NCBI RefSeq assembly: GCF_032878875.1
Contig: NZ_CP118157.1
Span: forward strand, 2,728,001 to 2,792,000
DNA: 64,000 nucleotides
Direction of reading: 5' to 3'
Source of the DNA: Microbacterium sp. AB
Lineage (GTDB): Bacteria > Actinomycetota > Actinomycetes > Actinomycetales > Microbacteriaceae
Shown here piece by piece: positions 19,366 to 27,007 of this stretch. Under the pieces are notes generated by a model. That model made no database searches. It saw nothing but the letters and a program-made list of their open reading frames with translations, and was not told the origin of the DNA. Within the stretch, counting starts at the first letter, position 1. Each line of letters starts with the position of its first letter. The translations under genes and the position numbers were made by a program.

Positions 19366-19373
19366 GTCGGACC

Positions 19374-19682
19374 TCAGAGCTTGATCTCGATGTTGACGTC
19401 AGCGGGGAGGTCCAGGCGCATGAGCGAGTCGACGGCCTTGGGGGTCGGGTCGACGATGTCGATGAGGCGCTTGTGGGTGCGCATCTCGAAGTGCTCGCGG
19501 CTGTCCTTGTACTTGTGCGGCGAACGGATGACCGCCACGACGTTCTTCTCCGTCGGGAGGGGCACCGGGCCGACGACCTGCGCACCCGCGCGGGTCACGG
19601 TGTCGACGATCTTGCGTGCCGACGAGTCGATGACCTCATGGTCGTACGACTTCAGGCGAATGCGGATCTTCTGTCCCGCCAT
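19374..19682 (-). CDS. rpsJ: 30S ribosomal protein S10
   Basis: S10 is a head protein of the small subunit and also the transcription antitermination factor NusE. The 102-residue protein starts [20 protein letters not shown], with [39 protein letters not shown] in the middle and a conserved end. It is the first gene of the S10 unit; its leader and candidate promoter lie at 19683-20003. Confidence 0.99.
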   Translation of the reverse strand: MAGQKIRIRLKSYDHEVIDSSARKIVDTVTRAGAQVVGPVPLPTEKNVVAVIRSPHKYKDSREHFEMRTHKRLIDIVDPTPKAVDSLMRLDLPADVNIEIKL

Positions 19683-19973
19683 TGTCTGTCTCTCTTTCCG
19701 CGTCGTACCTCACGGGCATTGGACGCACTGCGGCGCTCTCGCGCCTCCGGCACATCGAGGCCGTCCGAGGACGGCGCATGCTGCACCACTGTTCTGCTGT
19801 CAATCGGGCATCCGGGACACCCGCCAGCCGCACTCCTCCCCGGGAGGGAAGGGGGGTTGTCGTGTTCTGCTGCCCGCGGCCTAGATCTCTGCGTCGCAAG
19901 ACGCCGTCTATGCACTGCCTGGCAGTGATCCGAGATGCACGCGGAAGCACGCACCGGCATGTGGAACCTGTCT

Positions 19974-20003
19974 ATTCTGCCATCGCCCGGACGCTTCTCG
20001 CAA
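19974..20003 (-). promoter_or_regulatory. Candidate rpsJ (S10 operon) promoter
   Basis: On the minus strand a -35-like TTGCGA (20003-19998) is followed by 18 bases and a -10-like CAGAAT (19979-19974). It is the best sigma-70-type pair in the gap. The rpsJ leader would be about 280 bases. Confidence 0.4.
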
Positions 20004-20039
20004 CCCGGGCGTGTCGCGCCGCGGGCCCCGCGACGAGAA

Positions 20040-20074
20040 GGGCGGGCGAGGGGCCGAGGCGCCCCCGCCCGCCC
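20040..20074 (-). terminator. Terminator of the peptidoglycan hydrolase gene
   Basis: Arms GGGCGGGCG (20040-20048) and CGCCCGCCC (20066-20074), extended inward by GGGG/CCCC with one mismatch, 19 bases past the stop of the hydrolase gene. Confidence 0.65.
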
Positions 20075-20093
20075 GGCTGCCGGACGGCTCGGA

Positions 20094-20987
20094 TCAGTAC
20101 CAGCCGGTCGACTCGGAGTGGCTCCAGGCGCCGCAGGGCGTGCCGTAGGTCGACGCGATGTAGCCCAGGCCCCACGCGATCTGCGTCGCGGCGTTCGTCT
20201 CCCAGTCGGCGCCGGCGCTGGCCATCTTGCTGCCGGGGAGCGACTGCGGGATGCCGTAGGCGCCGCTGGAGGCGTTCATGGCCGTGTACGACCATCCCGA
20301 CTCCCTGTTCCAGAGCGAGACGAGGCACGAGAACTGATCGTCGCCCCATCCGTACTGCTCGGACGCCATCGTGCGCGCGGTCGCCTGCGCGCCCTCGACG
20401 GTGTTGTCTCCGGCGGCGGCCTCGGCGGCCTCCGCCTCAGCGGCTTCTGCGGCGGCCTGCTCGGCCGCGGCCTGCTCGGCTGCCGCCTTCTCCGCTGCGG
20501 CCTTCTCCGCTGCGGCCTTCTCCGCCGCGGCCTTCTCCGCCGCGGCCTGCTCGGCAGCCTCGGTGTCGGCGCGCACGGCGTCGATCTCCTCCTCGACGTC
20601 GTCGACCACGCCCAGCACGGTGACCACGGGGAGCTTGTCTGAGGCGCTGAGCTCGTCGACGTACGCGCTCAGACGCGAGGTGTCGACGGAGGGATCGGCC
20701 TCGTCGACGGCGGCCTGCGCGTTCTCCCGCGCCTCGGTCGCGGCGGCGAGGGCGCCAGGGTCGGAGACGGCCGCGGTCACCTCGTCGGCCGAGCGCGGCA
20801 CGGGGTTCGGCTCCGCTGCGGCCGCGGCGACGCTTCCGCCGGCCGCCGAGAGGCAGAGGGCGAAGGCGGCGCCCATCGCCCAGCGGCGGCGACGACGACG
20901 TTCTCTCTCCTGGCGCAGGAGCACGATGTGGTTCGGTCGGGGGAACGGAGTGAGCAGGGGCTCACCCGCTTCGATCTCACGGGGCAT
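20094..20987 (-). CDS. Secreted lysozyme-fold peptidoglycan hydrolase with Ala/Glu repeat linker
   Basis: The 297-residue product has a basic N-terminus (residues 28-36), a hydrophobic signal or anchor (37-57), a helical region, then a stretch of AAAEK/AAAEQ repeats (about 142-192), likely a coiled or wall-spanning helix. The C-terminal domain (about 200-297) is lysozyme-like: SLWNRESGW supplies catalytic Glu229, and GAYGIPQSLPGSKMASAG matches the transglycosylase-like domain of actinobacterial cell-wall hydrolases. Cys221 and Cys285 could form a disulfide. Upstream lie a stable leader hairpin and a GTAAC direct repeat. It probably cleaves peptidoglycan during growth; whether it is a transglycosylase or muramidase is not resolved. 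Confidence 0.8.
   Translation of the reverse strand: MPREIEAGEPLLTPFPRPNHIVLLRQERERRRRRRWAMGAAFALCLSAAGGSVAAAAAEPNPVPRSADEVTAAVSDPGALAAATEARENAQAAVDEADPSVDTSRLSAYVDELSASDKLPVVTVLGVVDDVEEEIDAVRADTEAAEQAAAEKAAAEKAAAEKAAAEKAAAEQAAAEQAAAEAAEAEAAEAAAGDNTVEGAQATARTMASEQYGWGDDQFSCLVSLWNRESGWSYTAMNASSGAYGIPQSLPGSKMASAGADWETNAATQIAWGLGYIASTYGTPCGAWSHSESTGWY
20430..20556 (-). repeat. 15-base tandem repeats in the hydrolase linker
   Basis: Near-identical 15-base units, variants of TTCTCCGCTGCGGCC on the plus strand, run in frame and encode the AAAEK/AAAEQ blocks. Copy number is likely to vary by slippage. Confidence 0.85.
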
Positions 20988-20988
20988 T

Positions 20989-21045
20989 CAGGGTCCTGTC
21001 TTGCTCGCCGGCGTCGGGTACGCCGGGCACAAGACGAAGACCCTG
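20989..21045 (-). promoter_or_regulatory. Leader hairpin covering the hydrolase ribosome-binding site
   Basis: Three nested complementary blocks, CAGGGTC/GACCCTG, GTCTTG/CAAGAC and CCGGCG/CGCCGG, form a long interrupted stem ending one base before the start codon. The presumed ribosome site (CAGGAC) lies in the stem, so folding should limit initiation. No known riboswitch core was recognised. Confidence 0.6.
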
Positions 21046-21119
21046 AACGGCGAGTCTGGACGGTCACTGCGCTCCGCCCCGGAGAACGATGAGTGCTCCA
21101 TTCATACGCATCGAGTCAT

Positions 21120-21135
21120 GTAACGGTTGTGTAAC
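21120..21135 (+). promoter_or_regulatory. GTAAC-N6-GTAAC direct repeat, possible MtrA-type site
   Basis: Two GTAAC half sites with 11-base spacing lie about 135 bases upstream of the hydrolase start. This layout resembles the direct-repeat sites described for the actinobacterial response regulator MtrA, which controls cell-wall hydrolase genes. The regulator assignment is inference. Confidence 0.45.
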
Positions 21136-21329
21136 AGGAGATCGGCGTCCTGGCGCGGTTCGTGACCCGACGACGCCTGCCCCGCGCGGGGAAGCTTCGA
21201 GTCGCCTGAAAATCGGCCTCACGGCTCGCTTCGCGGGCGTCGTTCCTCCTCGGCGCGCACGAGGAAGCGGATGCGCAGTGCGGAGGACATGCGCACCGGA
21301 CGGGTCTCAGGCCCCTCCGCGCACCGCGA

Positions 21330-22928
21330 TCAGCGTCGCCCGGACCGCAGCGCCCGGCCCGGCAGAAGGCCGGTCCGCTCGGACTCCTCCATGACGGCGG
21401 CGCCGGCCACGAACACCCACGGGATGCCGGATGCCTGCTGACGGGGACGATCGAACGTGGCGCGGTCGCTCACCGTCGCGGCGTCGAAGACGACGAGGTC
21501 CGCGATCGCGCCGGGCCGGACCACTCCCCTGTCGCGCAGTCCGAGGCGAGCGGCGGGACGCGCCGAGAGGTGCACGACGGCGTCCTCGAGCGACAGCACC
21601 TCCTCCTCGCGCACATAGCGCGCGAGGTACCGGGGGAACGTGCCCCAGCCCCGGGGATGGGGCTTGGCGCCGACGAGGATCCCGTCGCTTCCTCCCGTGT
21701 GGCGCGGATGGCGCATCATCGTGCGCACGTTCGGCTCGTGACCGACGTGCTGCAGGATGCTCGTGCCAAGACGATCGGCGACGAGCAGGTCGAAGAACAC
21801 CTCGGCGGCGGGCCGACCCTGCGCCGCCGCCAGTTGCGCCACGGTCGCCCCGACGCGGTCCGACAGCGCGTCGTCGCGCACCCCCGCGATCTCGATCGTC
21901 GACCAGTCGGCGACGACGCCGTGGCATCCGTCCGTCCCGACGACCTCGAGCTCGTGACGGATCCGCTCGCGCAGCCGCGGGTCGCGCAGTCGCGCGAGCG
22001 TCGTCTGCGGGCCGCCCTCGGCGGCCCAGCTCGGCAGCAGCGCCGACAACGTCGTCGCCCCCGCGAGGTACGGGTAGGTGTCGAGCGTGACGTCGACGCC
22101 GTCGGCGATCGCCGCGTCGACGAGCGCGACGAGCTCCGGCGCACGATCCCGGTTCACGTCGAAGTTCATCGTGGCGTGCGTGAGGTGCAGCGCGCATCCC
22201 GAGCGCCGGGCGATCTCGATCATCTCGGCGTAGCCGTCGAGGGCGCCCTCCCCGTACGAACGCTGATGCGGCGCGAAGTACCCGCCGTGCCGTGCCACCG
22301 GCTCGCACAGCGCCACGAGCTCGTCCGTCGAGGCGAACATCCCCGGCACGTAACTCAGGCCCGCGCTCATCCCGAAAGCGCCGTCCTCGAGGCCGCGCTC
22401 CACCTCGCGACCCATCCGGACGATCTCGTCCTCCGTCGCCGTGCGCCGCTCGGCGCCCACGACGTTCGTCCGTACCGTGCCCTGCGGCACGAGGTACGCG
22501 ACGTTCGTCGGCGAGCCGTGCGCGTCCACGGCGTCGAGGTACTCCCCGACCGTGCGCCAGGCGAAGTCGACGCCGTCGGGCACGCCGTTCCAGCCGGCGA
22601 TCTGCTCGCGCATGATCGCCATCGTCTCGTCGGTCGTCGGCGCGTACGACAGCCCGTCCTGTCCGAGGACCTCGGTCGTGACGCCCTGGGCGACCTTCGC
22701 GAGATGGACGGGATCGCTCAGCACCGCGAGATCGGAGTGCGCGTGCATGTCGACGAAGCCCGGCGCGACGACGCGCCCGTCGGCGTCGACGACGCGCGCT
22801 CCGGCGGGGGCCGCGACCTCGCCGACCTCGACCACGCGCCCCTCGCGCACGAGCACGTCGCCATGGGCCGACGGCCGTCCCGTGCCGTCGACGATCCGCG
22901 CTCCGCGGATGACGGTGCCCGCCGTCAT
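21330..22928 (-). CDS. N-acyl-D-amino-acid deacylase family amidohydrolase
   Basis: This family hydrolyses N-acyl-D-amino acids, or related amides, to the free D-amino acid. The 532-residue protein is an amidohydrolase-superfamily TIM barrel flanked by a small beta domain (residues 1-55 and about 460-520). Visible motifs: HAHSD (His62, His64), LHLTHA, and GGSDGILVGAKPHPRGWGTF with the catalytic-type Asp. The loop that carries a metal-ligand Cys in classical D-aminoacylases (GNCG) reads GQDG here (residues 89-92), so substrate or metal use may differ. It lies 94 bases after the dehydratase-like gene in the same direction, probably one operon. D-glutamate, D-aspartate or hydantoin-type substrates cannot be excluded. 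Confidence 0.8.
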   Translation of the reverse strand: MTAGTVIRGARIVDGTGRPSAHGDVLVREGRVVEVGEVAAPAGARVVDADGRVVAPGFVDMHAHSDLAVLSDPVHLAKVAQGVTTEVLGQDGLSYAPTTDETMAIMREQIAGWNGVPDGVDFAWRTVGEYLDAVDAHGSPTNVAYLVPQGTVRTNVVGAERRTATEDEIVRMGREVERGLEDGAFGMSAGLSYVPGMFASTDELVALCEPVARHGGYFAPHQRSYGEGALDGYAEMIEIARRSGCALHLTHATMNFDVNRDRAPELVALVDAAIADGVDVTLDTYPYLAGATTLSALLPSWAAEGGPQTTLARLRDPRLRERIRHELEVVGTDGCHGVVADWSTIEIAGVRDDALSDRVGATVAQLAAAQGRPAAEVFFDLLVADRLGTSILQHVGHEPNVRTMMRHPRHTGGSDGILVGAKPHPRGWGTFPRYLARYVREEEVLSLEDAVVHLSARPAARLGLRDRGVVRPGAIADLVVFDAATVSDRATFDRPRQQASGIPWVFVAGAAVMEESERTGLLPGRALRSGRR

Positions 22929-23022
22929 CCGCCCCGCCCTGTGCGAGGGAGGGGGCGGGCTCCGCGCCCGGCGGCCCGGACGCCGCCGCCGGCGAGCGCG
23001 GCTCTCCCGTGCGGGTGGGCGG

Positions 23023-24276
23023 TCATCCGAAGGCGGTCTCGACGAGCCCGATCACACGCGGCGAGGCGGAGTCGACGTCGTCGACGAGCGGCAGGGCGCC
23101 CCACTTGTCGAAGGTCGTGCAGGGGTGCGACAGCCCGAACCGGATGACGTCGCCCACCTGCACTCCGGCTTCCTCCGGCACGCGCACGAAGGTGTGCTGG
23201 TCGTTCATGGCCGTCGCCTCCGCGCCGTGCAGCGGCTCGACGTCCGCCGCCCCGAAGCGCCGCAGCGCCTGCGGCTCCGGCAGTCCCTCGTCGAAGGGGA
23301 GGTCGCGCTTCCCGGCGTCGACGAGGGCGAGCCCCGGCTCCGGGCGCGACACCACCGTCGCCCAGCCGTGGATCGCGGAGCGGAAGGAGCCCCCGCCCGC
23401 ACGCGAGAGGGGCGCGATCCCCCGGTAGAAGCCGTCGTCGTGCGTGATGTACGCGCCCGATCGCAGCACGACGTCGATCGCGCGTCCGCGCACGCCGTCC
23501 GGATCCGCCCTGTCCGCCAGGACGTCGACCACGATGTCGAAGTACGCGCTGCCGCCCGCCGTGATGAGGGCTCGCCCCGCATCCGGATAGAGTCCCGCGC
23601 TCTCGAGCTCGTCGTGGAGGGACACGAGATCGCCCACATAGGAGCGCACGATGCGCAGCGACGCCTCGTCGCCCGCGTGTGCGAGCGCTCCCTCGTAGCC
23701 GGCCACGCCGGCCACGCGCAGCCGCGGCGACGCTCCGACGGCCGCCGCGACGCTCCGCGCCTCGGCGCGCGTGCGCGCCCCCGTGCGTCCGCCCGGCGCG
23801 CCGAGCTCGACGAGCACGCCCAGCCGCCCGATCCCCTTCGCGCCGGCCAGCGCGTCGTCCATGATCTCGACGGCGCGCAGGGAGTCGGCCCAGACGACGA
23901 CCTCCGCGGCGTCGAGGCGAGGGGCGATCGCGCGCAGCGCGTCGGGCTGAACGAGGGCGTTCGCGAGCATGACCCTCGGCACTCCCCAGTCGAGCGCCAT
24001 CGAGAGCTGCCAGGGGGTGGCGACCGTGATGCCCCACGCCCCCGCGTCGAGCTGCCGCTGCCAGAGCTCGCGGCTCATGGTGGTCTTGCCGTGAGGGGCC
24101 AGGCCCACGCCGTGCGCGCGCGTCCACCGCGCCATCGTGTCGATGTTGTGCCGCACCGCGGCGTCGCTGAGGGTGACGAGCGGCGTCGGGAACGTCGACA
24201 GCGCGGGCCGGCGCTCCCCCAGGGTCGCCACGTCCTCCGGACGAGCGGCGAGCGGGAGCGCCTTGCGTGTCGACAT
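23023..24276 (-). CDS. D-serine dehydratase / D-threonine aldolase-like PLP enzyme
   Basis: The 417-residue protein belongs to the alanine-racemase-fold (fold III) PLP enzymes that act on D-3-hydroxy amino acids. The N-terminal barrel carries the PLP lysine in APHGKTTMS (Lys64). The C-terminal domain ends with GLSHPCTTFDKWG; His384 and Cys386 match the zinc-binding pair of eukaryote-type D-serine dehydratases, rather than the His/Asp pair of D-threonine aldolases. A GGAGGG site precedes the ATG by eight bases. A divergent ridA and a downstream deacylase suggest catabolism of D-amino acids. D-serine to pyruvate is the favoured reaction; related D-threonine activity is possible. Confidence 0.8.
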   Translation of the reverse strand: MSTRKALPLAARPEDVATLGERRPALSTFPTPLVTLSDAAVRHNIDTMARWTRAHGVGLAPHGKTTMSRELWQRQLDAGAWGITVATPWQLSMALDWGVPRVMLANALVQPDALRAIAPRLDAAEVVVWADSLRAVEIMDDALAGAKGIGRLGVLVELGAPGGRTGARTRAEARSVAAAVGASPRLRVAGVAGYEGALAHAGDEASLRIVRSYVGDLVSLHDELESAGLYPDAGRALITAGGSAYFDIVVDVLADRADPDGVRGRAIDVVLRSGAYITHDDGFYRGIAPLSRAGGGSFRSAIHGWATVVSRPEPGLALVDAGKRDLPFDEGLPEPQALRRFGAADVEPLHGAEATAMNDQHTFVRVPEEAGVQVGDVIRFGLSHPCTTFDKWGALPLVDDVDSASPRVIGLVETAFG

Positions 24277-24320
24277 GCGGTGCCCTCCGACGGATCGTGT
24301 TGCAGATCACGCAATGCTCG

Positions 24321-24350
24321 TTGCGCCGCCTGCTCGTATCTGTCTAGCAT
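24321..24350 (+). promoter_or_regulatory. Candidate ridA promoter
   Basis: TTGCGC (24321-24326), an 18-base spacer and TAGCAT (24345-24350) form a plausible promoter facing ridA. The same 165-base gap must hold the divergent promoter of the dehydratase-like gene. Confidence 0.45.
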
Positions 24351-24441
24351 GTGGTGCTGCTCGCAGGTCTCGACGACGCCGAGCTCGGCTTCCCCCGCGG
24401 GCGGGTCTTCCCGCTGCCCCGTCCGCCCCGAAGGAGAACCC

Positions 24442-24846
24442 ATGACCGAACGTCTCGCCGTCCGCACCTCCGACGCCCCCGCTCCCGCCCACACCTTCTC
24501 GCAGGGCGTGCGCCGCGGGCCGTTCGTCCAGGTGTCGGGCCAGGGTCCCGTGGACCCCGCGACGAACGACTATCTCTTCCCCGGGGACGTCGCGGCCCAG
24601 ACCGTCCGCACCCTGCAGAACGTCGAGGCGATCCTCGCCGCGGCCGGCGCGACGTTCGACGACGTCCTCATGCTGCGGGTGTACCTCACCGCCCGCGACG
24701 ACTTCGCCGCCATGAACGACGCGTACGGCGAGTTCGTCTCCGCGCGCTGCGCCAGCGGCGTCCTCCCCGCCCGGACGACGGTCTTCACCGGGCTGCCGCG
24801 CGAGGAGATGCTCGTCGAGATCGACGCCCTCGCCGTCACGGGCTGA
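24442..24846 (+). CDS. ridA: RidA family enamine/imine deaminase
   Basis: RidA proteins hydrolyse reactive 2-aminoacrylate and related imines made by PLP-dependent dehydratases. The 134-residue protein has the family size, HTFSQGVRRGPFVQVSGQGPVDP at the start, TLQNVEAILAAAGATFDDVL, and the conserved VLPARTTVFTGLPREEMLVEIDALA end with the substrate-binding Arg. AAGGAG lies seven bases before the ATG. It is divergent from the D-serine-dehydratase-like gene, whose product would release exactly such enamines. Confidence 0.9.
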   Translation: MTERLAVRTSDAPAPAHTFSQGVRRGPFVQVSGQGPVDPATNDYLFPGDVAAQTVRTLQNVEAILAAAGATFDDVLMLRVYLTARDDFAAMNDAYGEFVSARCASGVLPARTTVFTGLPREEMLVEIDALAVTG

Positions 24847-24932
24847 GACCCCTCGCCCACCGTGCCCGCCCCCGAAGGCCACGGGCGCACACGGACGACC
24901 CTGCCCCGAGCGCGCCGGGCGGCGTGCATGAC

Positions 24933-24964
24933 GGAAGCCCCCGCCGTCTCCGGCGGGGGCTTCC
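24933..24964. terminator. Bidirectional terminator between ridA and the small antitoxin-like gene
   Basis: Perfect 14-base arms GGAAGCCCCCGCCG (24933-24946) and its complement (24951-24964) with a TCTC loop, between converging genes and seven bases from the stop of the minus-strand gene. Confidence 0.85.
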
Positions 24965-24971
24965 TCTCGGG

Positions 24972-25190
24972 CTAGCGGTCGTTCCCGAGGCTCCCGTCGA
25001 GCTTGTCGCGCACCTCGTCGACCTTGCCGTCGACCGAGTCGGGGAGGACCTTCTTCGCGAAGTCGGCCGCACCGCCGAGCACCCTGTCGCTGACGTCCTC
25101 GGCCTGATCGCTCTTCAGCGCGTCGTCGACCTTGTCCTTGTTCTGCGCGTACAGACCCTTGCCCTTGTTCACCAGGTCTTCGAGACCCAT
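24972..25190 (-). CDS. Small antitoxin-like protein (Rv0909/MT0933 type)
   Basis: The 72-residue protein begins MGLEDLVNKGKGLYAQNKDK and is Asp/Lys-rich and probably helical. It resembles the small actinobacterial proteins grouped as MT0933/Rv0909 antitoxins, which share the LVNKGKxL..KDKVDDAL pattern. No partner toxin gene adjoins it, so an antitoxin role is unproven; a stress-type protein of the same family is equally possible. GGGAGGG precedes the ATG at 25190. Confidence 0.7.
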   Translation of the reverse strand: MGLEDLVNKGKGLYAQNKDKVDDALKSDQAEDVSDRVLGGAADFAKKVLPDSVDGKVDEVRDKLDGSLGNDR

Positions 25191-25308
25191 GTCGCCCTCC
25201 CGGCTTGTCCACGGCGACCGTCGATCGGGTCGCACAGCGTTCATTCTGGCACCGGCGCCGACGGCCCGGAAGACGCGACGCCGCGTGTCAGGGAGCGGCG
25301 GGGACGGC

Positions 25309-26904
25309 TCAGGACGCGGTGTCGCCGGGGAGCAGCGCGGCCTTGCCGGTCTTGAGCAGGATGACGAGATCGTTCATGACGCTCCAGTTCTCCACGTACG
25401 AGAGGTCGAGGCGCACGCTGTCGTCCCATGAGAGCGTCGAGCGTCCGGACACCTGCCACAGACCCGTGATGCCGGGCTTGACGAGGAAGCGCCGGTAGAC
25501 GTGCGCGTCGTACTGTTCGACCTCGCGCTGGATGGGCGGACGCGGTCCGACGAGAGACATCGACCCGCCGAGGACGTTGAAGAGCTGGGGGAGCTCGTCG
25601 AGGCTGAACTTGCGCATGACGCGGCCGACCCTCGTCACGCGGGGGTCGTCCCTCATCTTGAACTGCACCTCGTTGCCCAGGTCCTGCTGGTCGATGAGGT
25701 CCTCGAGCAGCTTGTCGGCGCCCACGACCATCGAACGGAACTTGAGCATCCCGAACTCGCGTCCGTGCCGGCCGATGCGCGTCTGCCGGTAGATCACGGG
25801 GCCCGGCGAGGTGAGCTTCACGACGGCGGCGAGCACGAGCAGGAGCGGGCTCAGCAGAGTGACGATGAGGAGCGAGCCGAAGAGGTCCATCATGCGCTTC
25901 ACGAACCGCTGGGCGGGCGAGAACCTCGGCGTCTCCACGTGCATGAGCGGAAGGCCCGCGACGGGACGCATGTGGATGCGCGGGCCGGCGATGTCCGTGA
26001 TGCTCGGCGCGAGGACGAGGTGCTGCTTGCCGGCCTCCAGCGCCCACGACACCTGCTTGACCCGCTGCGGCCCGAGCTCGTCGGTGCTCGTGATGACGAC
26101 GGTGTCGGCGCCGGTGACCTCGATGGCGCGCTCGACGGAGTTGACGCTTCCCAGGACGGGGATGTCCGTGCCGCCGAGGTCGCTCGTGACGCGCCCGGTG
26201 GGGATGCAGGCGCCCACGACGCTGTACCCGGTGCCCTTCGTGCGCTTGAGCTCACGGCCGAGGTGCGCGACGGAGCGCTCGGATCCGACGAGGAGCACCC
26301 GCGCGGAGTACTCCCCCGTCGCCCGTCGGCGCGCGAGCCAGCGGCGCCACAGCCAGCGCTCCAGGAACAGCGCGAGCACACCCGTCGGGAGCGCGATGAG
26401 CAGATAGCCGCGCGCGATCTCGATCTTCAGCAGGAACGCGGCGATCGCGATGATCCCGAACAGCATGAAGCTCGCGTCGAGGATCCGCTTGTACTCCGCC
26501 GCACCCGCTCCGATGACGCGGTCCGAGCGCGTGTCGTTCAGGGCGAGCGCCATGGTCCACAGCAGCACCACGACGACGGACAGCACGGTGTACGAGGTGA
26601 GGACGGGCCAGGCGGGGATCGGCATGGCCGTGGCGAGCGGGGTGTGCACTCCGAGCCAGCCGAGCTGGGTCCCGAAGACGACGGCGGCGATGACGACGAA
26701 GTCCGTGAGCAGCAGACGCCGGGCGAACCGCCTGCGCCAGTCGAATCGGGGCGGGGGCGTGCTCCCCACGACGGGGACCTTGCCGCTCGCCGTGCGCAGC
26801 ACGGCCGGGAACGTGGTTCCGCCCGTGAGCGCCGAGGCGGTCGCCGCGGCGGCGGATTCCGCATCCGCGCCCCGCTGACCACGTCGTGTGATCTCAGTCG
26901 TCAA
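25309..26904 (-). CDS. Polyprenyl-phosphate glycosylphosphotransferase (WbaP/WcaJ type)
   Basis: This enzyme should load the first sugar phosphate onto undecaprenyl phosphate, the committed step of surface polysaccharide repeat-unit synthesis. The 531-residue protein has an N-terminal block of four membrane segments, a central Rossmann-like domain, and a C-terminal bacterial sugar transferase domain (about residues 340-531) with KFRSMVVGAD, RKFSLDELPQLFNVLGGSMSLVGPRPP and KPGITGLWQVSGRS motifs. It starts at a TTG after GAGGG. It ends the minus-strand run of the two glycosidases and the DUF4012 protein, with 103 bases upstream that include a TACACT -10-like box. The sugar transferred is unknown. 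Confidence 0.9.
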   Translation of the reverse strand: MTTEITRRGQRGADAESAAAATASALTGGTTFPAVLRTASGKVPVVGSTPPPRFDWRRRFARRLLLTDFVVIAAVVFGTQLGWLGVHTPLATAMPIPAWPVLTSYTVLSVVVVLLWTMALALNDTRSDRVIGAGAAEYKRILDASFMLFGIIAIAAFLLKIEIARGYLLIALPTGVLALFLERWLWRRWLARRRATGEYSARVLLVGSERSVAHLGRELKRTKGTGYSVVGACIPTGRVTSDLGGTDIPVLGSVNSVERAIEVTGADTVVITSTDELGPQRVKQVSWALEAGKQHLVLAPSITDIAGPRIHMRPVAGLPLMHVETPRFSPAQRFVKRMMDLFGSLLIVTLLSPLLLVLAAVVKLTSPGPVIYRQTRIGRHGREFGMLKFRSMVVGADKLLEDLIDQQDLGNEVQFKMRDDPRVTRVGRVMRKFSLDELPQLFNVLGGSMSLVGPRPPIQREVEQYDAHVYRRFLVKPGITGLWQVSGRSTLSWDDSVRLDLSYVENWSVMNDLVILLKTGKAALLPGDTAS

Positions 26905-27007
26905 ACGTCAGCCCTCGGCTCATCGTCGTTAGATGGTCTGAGGCAGTGTACCGTGCAGGATGTTGTCAGGCGGGTGTCGGCGCGCTGCCCGCGAACGACA
27001 CCCGCGG

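Larger units (their letters stand above)
19683..20093 (-). other. S10 operon leader and intergenic region
   Basis: No coding region is supported here. The stretch holds the rpsJ leader, a candidate promoter at 19974-20003, a 15-base palindrome CACTGCC-T-GGCAGTG (19913-19927), a GC-rich inverted repeat around the CCTCC/GGAGG near 19840, and the terminator of the upstream hydrolase gene (20040-20074). A leader of nearly 300 bases leaves room for L4-type or other autoregulation. Confidence 0.6.
20988..21329 (-). other. Hydrolase upstream region
   Basis: No gene is supported. The region holds the leader hairpin (20989-21045), a GTAAC direct repeat (21120-21135) and presumably the hydrolase promoter. 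I see nothing definite in 21140-21329, which is also the 3' side of the deacylase gene. Confidence 0.6.

Noticed and set aside
19683..20093. tRNA or other structured RNA gene in the large gap before rpsJ
   Set aside because: No cloverleaf or conserved tRNA arms could be found; the stems present fit a leader and a terminator.
20430..20556. CRISPR-like repeats
   Set aside because: The units are contiguous, in frame and code for AAAEK blocks; there are no spacers and no cas genes.
20988..21130. Cyclic di-AMP (ydaO-type) riboswitch upstream of the hydrolase gene
   Set aside because: Such switches precede wall-hydrolase genes in Actinobacteria, but I could not find their conserved core here, only a long stem.
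24972..25190. Complete toxin-antitoxin pair
   Set aside because: Only the small antitoxin-like protein is present; neighbours on both sides are unrelated genes.
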